A model generated the notes under the pieces. That model made no database searches. It was not told the DNA's origin and saw only the letters and a program-made list of their open reading frames with translations. Shown here piece by piece: positions 1 through 7,653 of a DNA stretch of 38,669 nt. Source of the DNA: Acidobacteriaceae bacterium (lineage in GTDB: Bacteria; Acidobacteriota; Terriglobia; Terriglobales; Acidobacteriaceae); the NCBI GenBank assembly GCA_003166855.1, contig PMUM01000214.1, positions 1 through 38,669 of the forward strand, in the 5' to 3' direction. Positions within the stretch are counted from its first letter, which is position 1. Each line of letters opens with the position of its first letter. The position numbers were made by a program, and so were the translations under genes.

Positions 1-85
1 TGCTTGACGCACTACACTAGCCTCGAGTCTCAGCTGTCTGCTTTCTTCGCCGAGCTTTCGTCCATCTTTCTTCTTAAGAACAAAA

Positions 86-124
86 GCCCCACTTCTCGCA
101 AAGGACGCGAGAAATGGGGCACCC
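86..124. repeat. Palindromic repeat R2, copy A
   Basis: Long hairpin. GCCCCA pairs with TGGGGC, then a single mismatch, then TTCTCGC pairs with GCGAGAA around a 7-nt loop. It lies 25 nt beyond the stop of the minus-strand ABM gene. Near-identical elements occur at 636-676 and 17103-17144, each just 3' of a gene. There is no T-run, so it is not a classical intrinsic terminator, but a role in 3'-end formation or mRNA stability is plausible. Confidence 0.85.
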
Positions 125-149
125 TGTTCGATTCCCTTGGCGTTGGCGC

Positions 150-506
150 TCACATATTCAGTTCCTGCGACTGATAGCCCATTGATGTCATGGGGTTCGC
201 GATCGCAACCGCGTGAAGCGTGGAACTGACTACCTCGAAGTTCTTCACGTAAGGAATGCCGTCCAGGATCTCCTCCAGCACTTCCAGCACCTGCGGATAA
301 CCACTGGCGTTGTAGGCCTGGGCGTGGTCTTCCTGATCCCAGAAGCTGATGGTGGCGACCTCGCTGCCATCGGGGAGCGAGAGAGTGATCAGATCCAGAA
401 ATCCTTTTTGGCGGCGCAGCCAGGGAAGGATTTCTCGTTCTATGAGGTTCGTGAATGTACCGAGAGAGTCTGGTTTCAGGCGCACCGAAACCTTGCGAGC
501 AAACAT
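150..506 (-). CDS. Antibiotic biosynthesis monooxygenase (ABM)-fold small protein
   Basis: 118-aa protein. It opens with a beta-strand (MFARKVSVRLKP), then a helix and the run FLDLITLSLPDG and ISFWDQEDHAQAY. This order is typical of the ferredoxin-like ABM dimer family, which includes small monooxygenases and many proteins of unknown function. I chose the ATG at 506 because GGAGGT lies about 6 nt upstream. The frame stays open for 30 more codons, to 596, but with no ribosome site and an atypical sequence. The C-terminal tail of about 25 residues extends past the usual ABM fold. It stands alone, bracketed by two copies of repeat R2. No substrate can be named: ABM members lack invariant catalytic residues that can be read from sequence. 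Confidence 0.72.
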   Translation of the reverse strand: MFARKVSVRLKPDSLGTFTNLIEREILPWLRRQKGFLDLITLSLPDGSEVATISFWDQEDHAQAYNASGYPQVLEVLEEILDGIPYVKNFEVVSSTLHAVAIANPMTSMGYQSQELNM

Positions 507-635
507 GGTCGACCTCCGCACGGTGGGAATGGCTGCTTGCGAAGAGCCAATCCACACGACATACTTCACTGATGAGTAGTGCGTTTCGGGGAGCAAGCGT
601 TACAACTCGAGGACACGAACGATGAAGGGCAAAAG

Positions 636-676
636 ACCCACTTCTCGCGCCAAGAACGCGCGAGAAATGGGGTACC
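636..676. repeat. Palindromic repeat R2, copy B
   Basis: Second copy of the 86-124 hairpin. CCCA, a mismatch, then TTCTCGCGC pairs with GCGCGAGAA and TGGG around a 7-nt loop. It sits about 62 nt beyond the stop codon of the minus-strand phosphate transporter gene. Like copy A it is preceded by an AAAAG run and followed by a TACCC/CACCC motif. Confidence 0.85.
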
Positions 677-738
677 CGGCTGGTAACGACAGGCTCAACA
701 TTAAAGTCAAAAACCGCGGGCGGGACGCCCCGCTACGG

Positions 739-1788
739 TTAGCCTTGGGGGTGGATCAGGTGGATCAGGAGGAAAGTGGCGGCGGCGACAATCGCGGCGG
801 CGGGAATTGTGAGGATCCAGGCCCAGACGATGCGTCCGGCGATGCCCCAGCGAACGGCGGACAAGCGGTGGATGGAGCCGACGCCGACGATGGCGCCGGT
901 GATGGTGTGAGTGGTGCTGACCGGGATTCCGGCTAGGGCGGTGCCGAACAGTGTGATGGCTCCAGCGCTTTCGGCGCAGAAACCACCGAGGGGCTTGAGC
1001 TTCGTGATCCTCTGTCCCATGGTGCGGACGATGCGCCATCCGCCGAAATAGGTGCCGGCAGCGATGGCGGCGTGGGCGGCGAGGATGATAGGCCAGCGGA
1101 AGCGTCCCCAGTTCGAAAGCATGTCGGACTTGGTCATGAATCCGGCGGTGTAGAGTGCGCCGGCGACGATGCCCATGGTCTTCTGCGCGTCGTTGCCGCC
1201 ATGGCCGAGGCTGTAGGCGGCGGCGGAAAGCAGTTGCAACTTGCGAAACCATTTGTCGACGAGTTGGGGCGGCTTGTTCTGGAGAATCCAGTGGGCGGCG
1301 ATCATGAAGCTCAGGCCGAGGACCATGCCCATGACCGGAGCTACCACGATGAAGATGAGTGTCTTGTACCAGCCTGAGGGAATGATGACGGAGAACATGG
1401 ACGCCGTGCCGGTATGGATGGCGGCATGCATCAAGGCGGCACCGGCGTAACCACCGATGAGGGCGTGGGAAGAGGAGGTGGGGAGCCCCCACAACCAGGT
1501 CAGAAGATCCCAGACGATCGCGCCGAACAGTCCCGCCATGACGACGTACTGGTCGACGTGCTCGAGGCTGATCATGCCTCCGCCAATGGTTTTGGCGACG
1601 GCGGTACCGAGGAAGAAGGCAGCGAGAAAGTTGAAAGTGGCTGCCCACAGGACGGCCAGTTTGGGCGACAGCACGCGCGTGGAAACAACGGTCGCGATGC
1701 TGTTGGCGGAGTCGTGAAATCCGTTGAGGAAGTCGAAGGCCAGTGCGACCAGGATCGTGATCAGGACCAGCAGGAGGTCTTTATTCAT
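739..1788 (-). CDS. pit: Inorganic phosphate transporter, PiT family
   Basis: 349-aa integral membrane protein. PiT proteins import phosphate, usually as a metal-phosphate complex with H+ (or Na+), across the inner membrane. Both internally duplicated PiT signatures are visible: GFHDSANSIATVVSTRVLSP near residue 23 in the N-terminal half, and GHGGNDAQKTMGI plus GIPVSTTHTITGAIVGVG in the C-terminal half. Hydrophobic segments cover nearly the whole chain and the length fits compact bacterial members. The ATG at 1788 directly abuts the R1 repeat, so no clear Shine-Dalgarno is present. The upstream DUF47 gene is on the same strand 114 nt away. DUF47-pit is a standard pairing, in which DUF47 is thought to modulate transporter activity. 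The family assignment is firm; the cation used is not visible. Confidence 0.93.
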   Translation of the reverse strand: MNKDLLLVLITILVALAFDFLNGFHDSANSIATVVSTRVLSPKLAVLWAATFNFLAAFFLGTAVAKTIGGGMISLEHVDQYVVMAGLFGAIVWDLLTWLWGLPTSSSHALIGGYAGAALMHAAIHTGTASMFSVIIPSGWYKTLIFIVVAPVMGMVLGLSFMIAAHWILQNKPPQLVDKWFRKLQLLSAAAYSLGHGGNDAQKTMGIVAGALYTAGFMTKSDMLSNWGRFRWPIILAAHAAIAAGTYFGGWRIVRTMGQRITKLKPLGGFCAESAGAITLFGTALAGIPVSTTHTITGAIVGVGSIHRLSAVRWGIAGRIVWAWILTIPAAAIVAAATFLLIHLIHPQG

Positions 1789-1795
1789 GTTTCAA

Positions 1796-1898
1796 GGTTT
1801 CAGAGTTTCAAGGTTTCAAGGTCTGCAGAGCTGCTCATAAGTTTGAGGTTTCATCGTTCCGTGTCTTTGACACCTTGAAACTTTGAAACATTGAAACC
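1796..1898. repeat. Nonamer-based inverted repeat R1, copy A (DUF47/pit gap)
   Basis: Two 27-nt arms, at 1796-1822 and 1872-1898, are reverse complements with about three mismatches. Each arm is itself built from roughly 9-nt steps of GTTTCAAGG or GTTTCAAAG. Together they could form a long stem between two co-oriented genes. The left edge touches the pit start codon and the right edge nearly reaches the DUF47 stop. A related element fills the scpA-scpB gap at 18099-18158. Confidence 0.85.
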
Positions 1899-1902
1899 TG
1901 TG

Positions 1903-2514
1903 TTATGTGCTCTTGACGATGATGGCTTCGAGCACATTGGCTGCGTCCTCGGCTTTGTCGGTGGCGTATTCCAGCACTTCGTACAGTTCTTTCAGCTTGA
2001 TGAGCTGGATAGGATCTTTTTCATGCTCGAAGAGATCAGCGATGGCGCGGCGGCTGACGTGATCGGCCATATCTTCGAGGCGATTGACTTCTTCAAGGTG
2101 CTCCATCACATGGCCATTTTTTTCGAGAAGGGATACACCCTTGGCCAGTTCCTCGCATTGCAGCACGATGAGCCCGGCCAACTCGGCGGACACGGGCGGA
2201 GGCGTGGTGATTTTGTACATCACCAGGCGCAAGGCCGCCGAGTTGACGAAATCGAGCACGTCATCGAGGGAGGAAGCCAGACGGTGGATATCCTCGCGAT
2301 CGAAGGGAGTGATGAAGCTCTGGTTGAGCTTGGTGATGATGGCGTGGGTGGCCTTGTCGCCTTTGTGTTCGATGGCCTGCACTTGATTCACCCGCATGGC
2401 AAGGTCGCGGGGGTCGGCGAGGATGCTGCGGAGCAGTTTGGCACCGTCGGTGAGATTGCCGGAAAGTTCAGCGAAGAGGTCGAAAAACTTGGTGTCGCGG
2501 GGGATTAGGCGCAT
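1903..2514 (-). CDS. DUF47/PhoU-like phosphate transport accessory protein
   Basis: 203-aa, almost wholly helical protein of the DUF47 (PhoU_div) family. Typical features are the N-terminal FFDLFAELSGNLTDGAKLL, the central VQAIEHKGDKATHAIITKLN, then FITPFDREDIHRLASSLDDV. The acidic ExxxD-type helices resemble the metal-binding bundles of PhoU. DUF47 proteins are cytoplasmic and co-occur with PiT transporters, whose activity they are thought to control. Here the partner pit gene follows on the same strand. The length matches the family (about 200-215 aa). The ATG at 2514 is the first of the frame; its upstream region has no strong ribosome site. Family assignment is certain; the regulatory mechanism is not. 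Confidence 0.9.
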   Translation of the reverse strand: MRLIPRDTKFFDLFAELSGNLTDGAKLLRSILADPRDLAMRVNQVQAIEHKGDKATHAIITKLNQSFITPFDREDIHRLASSLDDVLDFVNSAALRLVMYKITTPPPVSAELAGLIVLQCEELAKGVSLLEKNGHVMEHLEEVNRLEDMADHVSRRAIADLFEHEKDPIQLIKLKELYEVLEYATDKAEDAANVLEAIIVKST

Positions 2515-2617
2515 GTATGAAAGTCAGCCTGGCTCTTGGCTTATCAAGAAGATGGTAAAGGTCAGGAGCAGAGTACTATCTCACGCGGGGAGCGGGGCAG
2601 GCAAACGGTGTAGCGCG

Positions 2618-2758
2618 TTAGCGAGTTGTTCTGCGGGTGATCAGGGCCGGGGAGCGGCGGGGGGTCTTGAGCCAGATGACAAGAAGCAGGGCGAAAACCG
2701 CGGCTGAGCCAACGGCGACGGGTTGCAGAAAACCCACAAACAGCTGAGTGAAGGCCAT
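2618..2758 (-). CDS. Possible small single-span membrane protein
   Basis: A 46-codon frame from the ATG at 2758. It encodes one clear hydrophobic segment (VAVGSAAVFALLLVIWL) followed by a basic tail rich in Arg, a normal positive-inside pattern. The frame extends upstream to 2896 without a stop, but that part is Pro-rich and looks non-coding. There is no convincing ribosome site. It resembles other tiny membrane proteins of unknown role, but a chance frame in GC-rich DNA is a real alternative. Confidence 0.3.
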   Translation of the reverse strand: MAFTQLFVGFLQPVAVGSAAVFALLLVIWLKTPRRSPALITRRTTR

Positions 2759-3067
2759 TGCGGCATTATGAGCGCAGGGGAAGGCGGAGGCGAGATTACT
2801 AGTGGGGTAGACCTGATGGTTACGGAAGAATGGCGGCGCGGAGGGTGGGGGTGCCTGAGGGGTGGAAGCACACAAGGGGACGAGCGGTGACCGCAATCAC
2901 TGACAAATCGCGCGACGAAGTCCTTATTGTTATTAAAGCCAAACCCCGCGCAAGCGGGAGGCGGAAAGCAGCGGGTCTTTGAGTTGGTCCGAGAGGACTC
3001 CTGAGGGGGGCTTGGAGAGAGCCGGGTTGCCGCAGGCGGAGCGTCAAGCCGTCGCAAGGAGGCTCTT
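2759..3067. other. Gene-poor leader region upstream of the 3068 gene
   Basis: I see no convincing gene here. It holds a small hairpin near 2944-2957 (CCCGC, GCAA loop, GCGGG) and an A/T-rich patch at 2925-2937 that could be part of a promoter, with CTGACA near 2900. The spacing is poor, so I do not call a promoter. The region ends in a strong ribosome site, AAGGAGG at 3056-3062. Confidence 0.4.
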
Positions 3068-4090
3068 ATGTGTCGTTCGTTCGCGAAATGGATTGTCACA
3101 TCTCTGTTTCTCGTCTTGATGGCGGCCCAAGTTTCCTGGGGCGAGTCTAAAATTGAGGCCGCGAAAGTTAAAGTTAAGGAGAGTGCACCCACAAACCCGC
3201 CAACCGAGAGTGCGATCAAGATAACTCTAGCACCCTCTCGTGAGCAGGCGGTGGCCGGCTCTAATTTCGGCATTACAGGACTTGTGGAGAACGTGTCGGG
3301 AAAGCCTGTTTATTTCACCTGCAGTTCCTTTTCGATGACCGCACCGCCCGAACTTGATCCCGGTGGTCCAAATAACTGGCCCGCATTCTTCCCGGATATT
3401 CAAGTCCCGAGCATTGATTCGGAAAAGGACCCTCAAGCTTATTGGGAACGTTACCGCAAAACTGTCGTAGTCCTGAAACCGGGTTCCAAGATACCCGCCT
3501 TCTGGAGCGGGAAGTTCCGCGACGAGGATAAAGACCACGTTAGAGATCCCTTGCGACGATTCTTCCGGGGTCTCTCTTTTTCTCCGGGCAAGTACACGCT
3601 CACTGCGGTTGGCGGTTATTGGGATGATCCGGCTGGCCCAACTGACCATGCTGACCAGGCGCGAACTCAGACTGCGGAAATGCAAGAACTCATCAGCGCT
3701 CCTCAGGCAACAATCCTTTTTGGTGCTGCACTTGGTGGTCTCTTCGCCTTCCTGCTGGTGTGGAAAGTCGACCCGTCTCGGTACTCAGGCTGGGAGCGGG
3801 GGGCCTGGATGGGTGTGGTGTCATCGATTCTGCTTAGCATCATAGTGACGATTCTTCTCGCCAGACTGTCCGATACTCAGTTCTTCATTCGAGTGACGGT
3901 CAACGATTTGTGGGGAGCCATGGCAGTGGGCTTCATCGGGTCGGCACTAGGACCGACGATTCTGGACAAGTTCATCAAGCTGTTTCAAGGGTCGGTAACC
4001 AAACAAGAAAAAGAAGGAAATAAACAGATTCCGCCTACGACGGGATCAGATGCTGGTGCTCGAACCACCGTCAGCGGGACGGTGGGCTAG
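3068..4090 (+). CDS. Exported protein with C-terminal membrane helices, unknown function
   Basis: 340-aa protein that I do not recognise. The N-terminus is a signal peptide (basic MCRSFAKW, hydrophobic core to about residue 25, cleavage near SWG-ES). Residues about 45-195 look like an extracytoplasmic beta-rich domain (IKITLAPSREQAVAGSNFGI, then VENVSGKPVYFTCSSF), similar in style to Ig-like or cohesion domains. Three hydrophobic helices follow at about 215-235, 245-270 and 285-310, then a polar Lys/Glu/Thr-rich cytoplasmic tail. The start is secure: AAGGAGG sits 5 nt before the ATG. Its codon use looks less GC-biased than its neighbours, which may hint at a different history. It could be a sensor or envelope scaffold; nothing in the sequence decides this. 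Confidence 0.75.
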   Translation: MCRSFAKWIVTSLFLVLMAAQVSWGESKIEAAKVKVKESAPTNPPTESAIKITLAPSREQAVAGSNFGITGLVENVSGKPVYFTCSSFSMTAPPELDPGGPNNWPAFFPDIQVPSIDSEKDPQAYWERYRKTVVVLKPGSKIPAFWSGKFRDEDKDHVRDPLRRFFRGLSFSPGKYTLTAVGGYWDDPAGPTDHADQARTQTAEMQELISAPQATILFGAALGGLFAFLLVWKVDPSRYSGWERGAWMGVVSSILLSIIVTILLARLSDTQFFIRVTVNDLWGAMAVGFIGSALGPTILDKFIKLFQGSVTKQEKEGNKQIPPTTGSDAGARTTVSGTVG

Positions 4091-4178
4091 GTTTCTGACG
4101 CCAACAAGGCCGCTTAGGGGAAATCGAGTCCGGGGCGGCGCAAGTCACGGCCGTCGCGCTCCGCCAACCCTTCCGGGT

Positions 4179-4207
4179 TTGACCCTCTGTGGGCAAGACC
4201 GTAAACT
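4179..4207 (+). promoter_or_regulatory. Candidate sigma-70-like promoter for the 4323 gene
   Basis: TTGACC at 4179-4184 and TAAACT at 4202-4207 are separated by exactly 17 nt. The predicted start of transcription near 4214 leaves a leader of about 110 nt. The leader contains a perfect TATCT/AGATA palindrome at 4225-4236 and a GGCCGT/ACGGCC hairpin right after it. Confidence 0.45.
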
Positions 4208-4322
4208 GAATGATGTTCTCCGCCTATCTTTAGATAGTGGCCGTGAACGGCCATCTTTGCGGGAGGGATTCCTGAGTCGTTTCTTCCTGAGTCATTTGCG
4301 AGGTTGTGGGCTTCGAGGTTTG

Positions 4323-5819
4323 ATGGTGGCGGCCGTGCTGGGGCTGCTGGCGCCGGTGTGTCTGGCGGACAACAATAATCCGATCACGCTGGATACGAGC
4401 GAGAGTTTGTTCGCCGTGCTGACGGCGATGAATACGTGCGGGTACAACGTCGGGCTAAACGTTTCCGATGCGCAGCGGCTCAACATCCGGGCCGAAGTGG
4501 AAAAGAATCTCCGGAACTCCCAGGACGCGCAGACGGCGATGACCGCGATGTGCGACTGGTACTCGGGGCACCGGGGAACGGATGCGGCGCACGATTTGTC
4601 GCAGTACGTGTCGCTCGCGTTGTATTTGCAGGGGCCTCCGCACTTTTTGCCGCGGGGGAAAGAGGACGAGTTGCCCCCGGATGCGCTGCCGATTTCGGCG
4701 TTCGGAACGGTGCTGGAGCCGTTCTACGAAAAGGCCGGGTTGCATGCGATCTGGGAGCGGCACCGGGCGAATTATGCTGCGCTGGTGGATCGCTATCACG
4801 TGCCGCTGGCGAAGATGGTGTTCGACACGGATATCTACCTGAAGCTGCAGTCGGGAGGATTTCTGGGGCGCACATTCACGGTGTATCTGGACTTCCTGGG
4901 CGATCCGAACGACGCCAACGCGCGCAATTACGGCGCCGACTACGACGTGGTGGTGTTTCCGTCACCCGACCCGACCGTGACCGATCCTCTGAAGATGCCG
5001 CAGATCCGGCATGCTTACCTGCACTACCTGCTCGATCCATTGGCGCAGAAACACTTCGTCGCAGTCAAGCGCATCGAACCGCTGCTGCAATCGGTGAAGC
5101 GGGCCCCTCTGGAAGAGAACTTCAAGACCGACATTTCGCTGCTGGTCACCGAGTGCCTGGTGCGGGCGATTGAGATTCGGACCACGAAAACCAAGCAAAC
5201 TGCCGAGGCCATGCGTCAGCAGGCGGTGGATGATGCAGTGAAGCAGGGGTACGTACTAACAAGGTATTTTTATAATGCGCTGCTGGTGTTCGAAAAAGAT
5301 CCTGCGGGATTGCGGGCGGCGTATCCGGACATCCTCGAGAAGATCGACTTGAAAGCGCAAGAGAAGGCGGCGAACGAGGTGCAATATGTGCGCGTGTCGG
5401 CGCCGGAACTAGTGCAGTTATCGCGCATGGAAGACCGGAAGATTCTGTCGACGGCCGACAAGCGACTGGCGGCGGGCGATGCGAAGGGCGCACAGGAGCT
5501 GGCGCAGCAGGCGCTAGACAAAAAGATTGGAGATCCCGGGCGGGCGCAGTTTATCCTGGCGCAGGCGGCGGTGATGAGCAAGAACCGGGAAGCAGCGCTG
5601 GACAATTTCCAGAAGGCGATCCAGCAGACCAAGGATCCGAAGATTGTGGCGTGGTCGCATGTGTACATCGGCAGGATTCTGGATATGAAAGAAGACCGCG
5701 AAGCGGCGCTGGACCAGTACCGGGCGGCGCTGACCACGGGAGCGGAGTTGCCTGAGGTGAAAGCGGCGGCTGAGCGCGGACTGGAGCAGGCATACGAGCC
5801 TCCGGCGAAGCCGCAGTAG
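4323..5819 (+). CDS. Exported TPR-containing protein, unknown function
   Basis: About 498 aa. A hydrophobic leader ending LAPVCLAD suggests export. The N-terminal part starts with DTSESLFAVLTAMNTCGYNV, a type of opening I associate with acidobacterial secreted proteins. The C-terminal about 120 residues are helical repeats of TPR type (ADKRLAAGDAKGAQELAQQA, then AQFILAQAAVMSKNREAALD, then AWSHVYIGRILDMKEDREAA). The start is uncertain. The ATG at 4323 has GAGG about 5 nt upstream but gives a signal peptide with no basic residues. A TTG at 4296 would add nine residues including two arginines. The frame is open further upstream to 4050 but there it overlaps the previous gene. The gene is followed closely by another exported TPR protein, suggesting a functional pair. 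No enzymatic motif is visible. Confidence 0.8.
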   Translation: MVAAVLGLLAPVCLADNNNPITLDTSESLFAVLTAMNTCGYNVGLNVSDAQRLNIRAEVEKNLRNSQDAQTAMTAMCDWYSGHRGTDAAHDLSQYVSLALYLQGPPHFLPRGKEDELPPDALPISAFGTVLEPFYEKAGLHAIWERHRANYAALVDRYHVPLAKMVFDTDIYLKLQSGGFLGRTFTVYLDFLGDPNDANARNYGADYDVVVFPSPDPTVTDPLKMPQIRHAYLHYLLDPLAQKHFVAVKRIEPLLQSVKRAPLEENFKTDISLLVTECLVRAIEIRTTKTKQTAEAMRQQAVDDAVKQGYVLTRYFYNALLVFEKDPAGLRAAYPDILEKIDLKAQEKAANEVQYVRVSAPELVQLSRMEDRKILSTADKRLAAGDAKGAQELAQQALDKKIGDPGRAQFILAQAAVMSKNREAALDNFQKAIQQTKDPKIVAWSHVYIGRILDMKEDREAALDQYRAALTTGAELPEVKAAAERGLEQAYEPPAKPQ

Positions 5820-5934
5820 GGCGGTCAGCTATCAGCTTTTAGTGAAACACCCTGGGATTCTGCCGCTACGATAAAATGCACGGTTGCGGCTGGGACGGTT
5901 TGAAATCGGAAGAGTTTGCGGTCGAGGAGAAAGC

Positions 5935-6786
5935 ATGAAGCGAGCAGCGATAGTGGTCGCAGTGCTGGGAGTTTGTACCTGGAGTTTCGGGCAGAGCAAC
6001 GCTAAACCTGCGGGGCAGGCTACGCCGGCCGCGGGACAGGCAGCGACACCGGCGGGGAAACGGCCGCCAGCAGCCAAGACGCAGCCCGAGTTTGAGGCGT
6101 ACAAGGCAGCGGTAGTGCTAACGGATCCGGCGGCGGCGGGGAAAGCGGCCGACGACTTCGCGGCGAAGTTCCCTGACAGCGAGTTGCGCGGGCCGTTGTA
6201 CACCGTGGCCATGGGCCGCTACCAGGGCAATCCTGACAAAATGACGGAATTCGGTAAGAAGATCCTGGCGATTGACCCCGATGATCCCGCGGCGCTCGTC
6301 GGAGTGGCGCAGGCGATTGTGGAGAAGATGCACGACACTGATTTGGATAAGGATCAGGAGCGCGCCGACGCCAAGAAGAACGCCGAGCGAGCGCTGGTGA
6401 CGGTTGAGACGGACGTCCCGACCAGCGGGTACTCTCCAGACCAGATCAACGGTTTCAAGAATGGAGTACGGTCTGAGGCGTATTTCATCCTGGGCACGCT
6501 GTCGTTCAAGGCCAGCGACTGGGCGGATGCAGAGACGAATCTGCGCAAGTCCGTTGACTTGATGCCGCAGCAGCCCGATGCGTTCACGATCTTCCAACTG
6601 GCGGTCGCGTTGGACATGCAGAACAAACTGCCGGAAGCAACAAAATACATCGACCAGGCGGTGGACTTGACCAAGGACCGGGCGGACACGGGTGTGGGCA
6701 AAGCGGCGCGGGCCGAGAAAGACCGCCTGACGAAGCTGAGTAGTGGCACGGCGCCGGGACAGACGGCGACGCCTCCGAAGAATTAG
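5935..6786 (+). CDS. Exported TPR repeat protein
   Basis: 283-aa protein. Signal peptide MKRAAIVVAVLGVCTWSFGQ is followed by an Ala/Pro/Gly-rich linker to about residue 45, then helical TPR-like repeats to the end (AAGKAADDFAAKFPDSELRG, ILGTLSFKASDWADAETNLR, FTIFQLAVALDMQNKLPEAT). The start was chosen for GAGGAGA 5 nt before the ATG; the 17 codons upstream add only a basic non-signal sequence. TPRs are protein-binding scaffolds, so a periplasmic adaptor role is likely, but its partner is unknown. It lies between another TPR protein and rnc, both on the same strand, and could be co-transcribed with them. Confidence 0.85.
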   Translation: MKRAAIVVAVLGVCTWSFGQSNAKPAGQATPAAGQAATPAGKRPPAAKTQPEFEAYKAAVVLTDPAAAGKAADDFAAKFPDSELRGPLYTVAMGRYQGNPDKMTEFGKKILAIDPDDPAALVGVAQAIVEKMHDTDLDKDQERADAKKNAERALVTVETDVPTSGYSPDQINGFKNGVRSEAYFILGTLSFKASDWADAETNLRKSVDLMPQQPDAFTIFQLAVALDMQNKLPEATKYIDQAVDLTKDRADTGVGKAARAEKDRLTKLSSGTAPGQTATPPKN

Positions 6787-6818
6787 ATCGCCGGCTTTGT
6801 CGGTCTGCACGTCAAGAT

Positions 6819-6847
6819 GCGGACAGCCGAGGCGGCTGTCCCCACAT
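6819..6847. repeat. Hairpin repeat R3, copy A, abutting the rnc start
   Basis: GGACAGCC at 6821-6828 pairs perfectly with GGCTGTCC at 6834-6841 around a 5-nt loop, followed by CCACAT. The ATG of rnc begins at 6848, so the hairpin occupies the place of the ribosome site. The same element is at 15919-15947, between the permease and trpS, with a 6-nt loop. Confidence 0.85.
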
Positions 6848-7648
6848 ATGAAAGAACGGGAAATCACAGCGCTGGAAGAGGGGCTGGGCTACCATTTCCG
6901 GCGGCGGGCCGTCATTGAACAAGCGGTCACGCACAGCTCGCAGGCGCGGGAACAGGAAGCGCAGCAGGCAGGCGAGAGCAAGTACAAGGTCAGCGACAAC
7001 GAGCAGTTGGAATTCCTGGGAGATGCGGTGCTGGCGCTGGTGACGAGCGAAGAGCTGTTCCAGCGCTTTCCTCATTTTCGGGAAGGCGAACTCTCGAAGC
7101 TGCGGGCGCATCTAGTTAGTGAGAGGCATTTGATCCAAGTGGCGCAGCAACTCGAACTGGGCCATTACCTGCGGCTGGGACGCGGCGAGGAAAAGAGTGG
7201 CGGGCGCGGCAAAACGGCCCTGCTGGTGGACGCGCTGGAAGCGATCCTGGCGGCGATTTATCTGGATGGCGGGCTTGAGGTGGCGCGGCAGTTTGTTCTG
7301 CGCAACGTAATTGCGCCCGAGTTGGAGCGGATGGAGCGTGGAGGCGGCACTCTGCCGGTCACGGATTTCAAGTCCGCCCTGCAGGAAGCGGTGCAGAGCC
7401 TGGGACTGGCACAGCCCGCGTATGTGCTGGTGGAAGAAGCGGGGCCGGAGCACAGCAAGACGTTTACGGTGGAGGCGCGGCTGCACACGAAGAACGGAAA
7501 GAGCGCTGAGTTTGTGGGACGCGCGCAGGGTTCGACCAAGAAGAACGCGGAGCAGGATGCGGCGCGGCAACTGCTGACGTTTCTGGCGTCGCGTCCGAAA
7601 GCAGTGGGAGCGAAAGGGGCGCGGGCCTCGAGCCCGGCCGATAAGTAG
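6848..7648 (+). CDS. rnc: Ribonuclease III
   Basis: 266-aa enzyme that cuts double-stranded RNA, used in rRNA precursor processing and mRNA turnover. The catalytic domain carries the family signature NEQLEFLGDAVLAL (about residues 51-64). Its metal ligands E55 and D59 are matched by D128 and E131 in LLVDALEAILAAIYLDGG. A double-stranded-RNA-binding domain follows at about 190-257 (DFKSALQEAVQSLGLAQPAY and the basic GSTKKNAEQDAARQLL). I start it at the ATG at 6848; the open frame reaches back to 6743 but codes for Arg-rich filler overlapping the previous gene. A perfect 8-bp hairpin replaces the ribosome site, leaving only 6 nt before the ATG. The lepB gene begins 5 nt after the stop, so the two are probably one transcript. 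Confidence 0.96.
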   Translation: MKEREITALEEGLGYHFRRRAVIEQAVTHSSQAREQEAQQAGESKYKVSDNEQLEFLGDAVLALVTSEELFQRFPHFREGELSKLRAHLVSERHLIQVAQQLELGHYLRLGRGEEKSGGRGKTALLVDALEAILAAIYLDGGLEVARQFVLRNVIAPELERMERGGGTLPVTDFKSALQEAVQSLGLAQPAYVLVEEAGPEHSKTFTVEARLHTKNGKSAEFVGRAQGSTKKNAEQDAARQLLTFLASRPKAVGAKGARASSPADK

Positions 7649-7653
7649 ATTTC

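Noticed and set aside
86-124. Classical rho-independent terminator
   Set aside because: The hairpin is strong but no U-run follows on either strand.
707-1648. 313-codon open frame on the minus strand
   Set aside because: It is Arg/His/Pro-rich, typical of a shadow frame, and lies within the clear pit gene.
6743-6847. Longer rnc frame
   Set aside because: It overlaps the previous gene and gives an Arg-rich, non-family leader.
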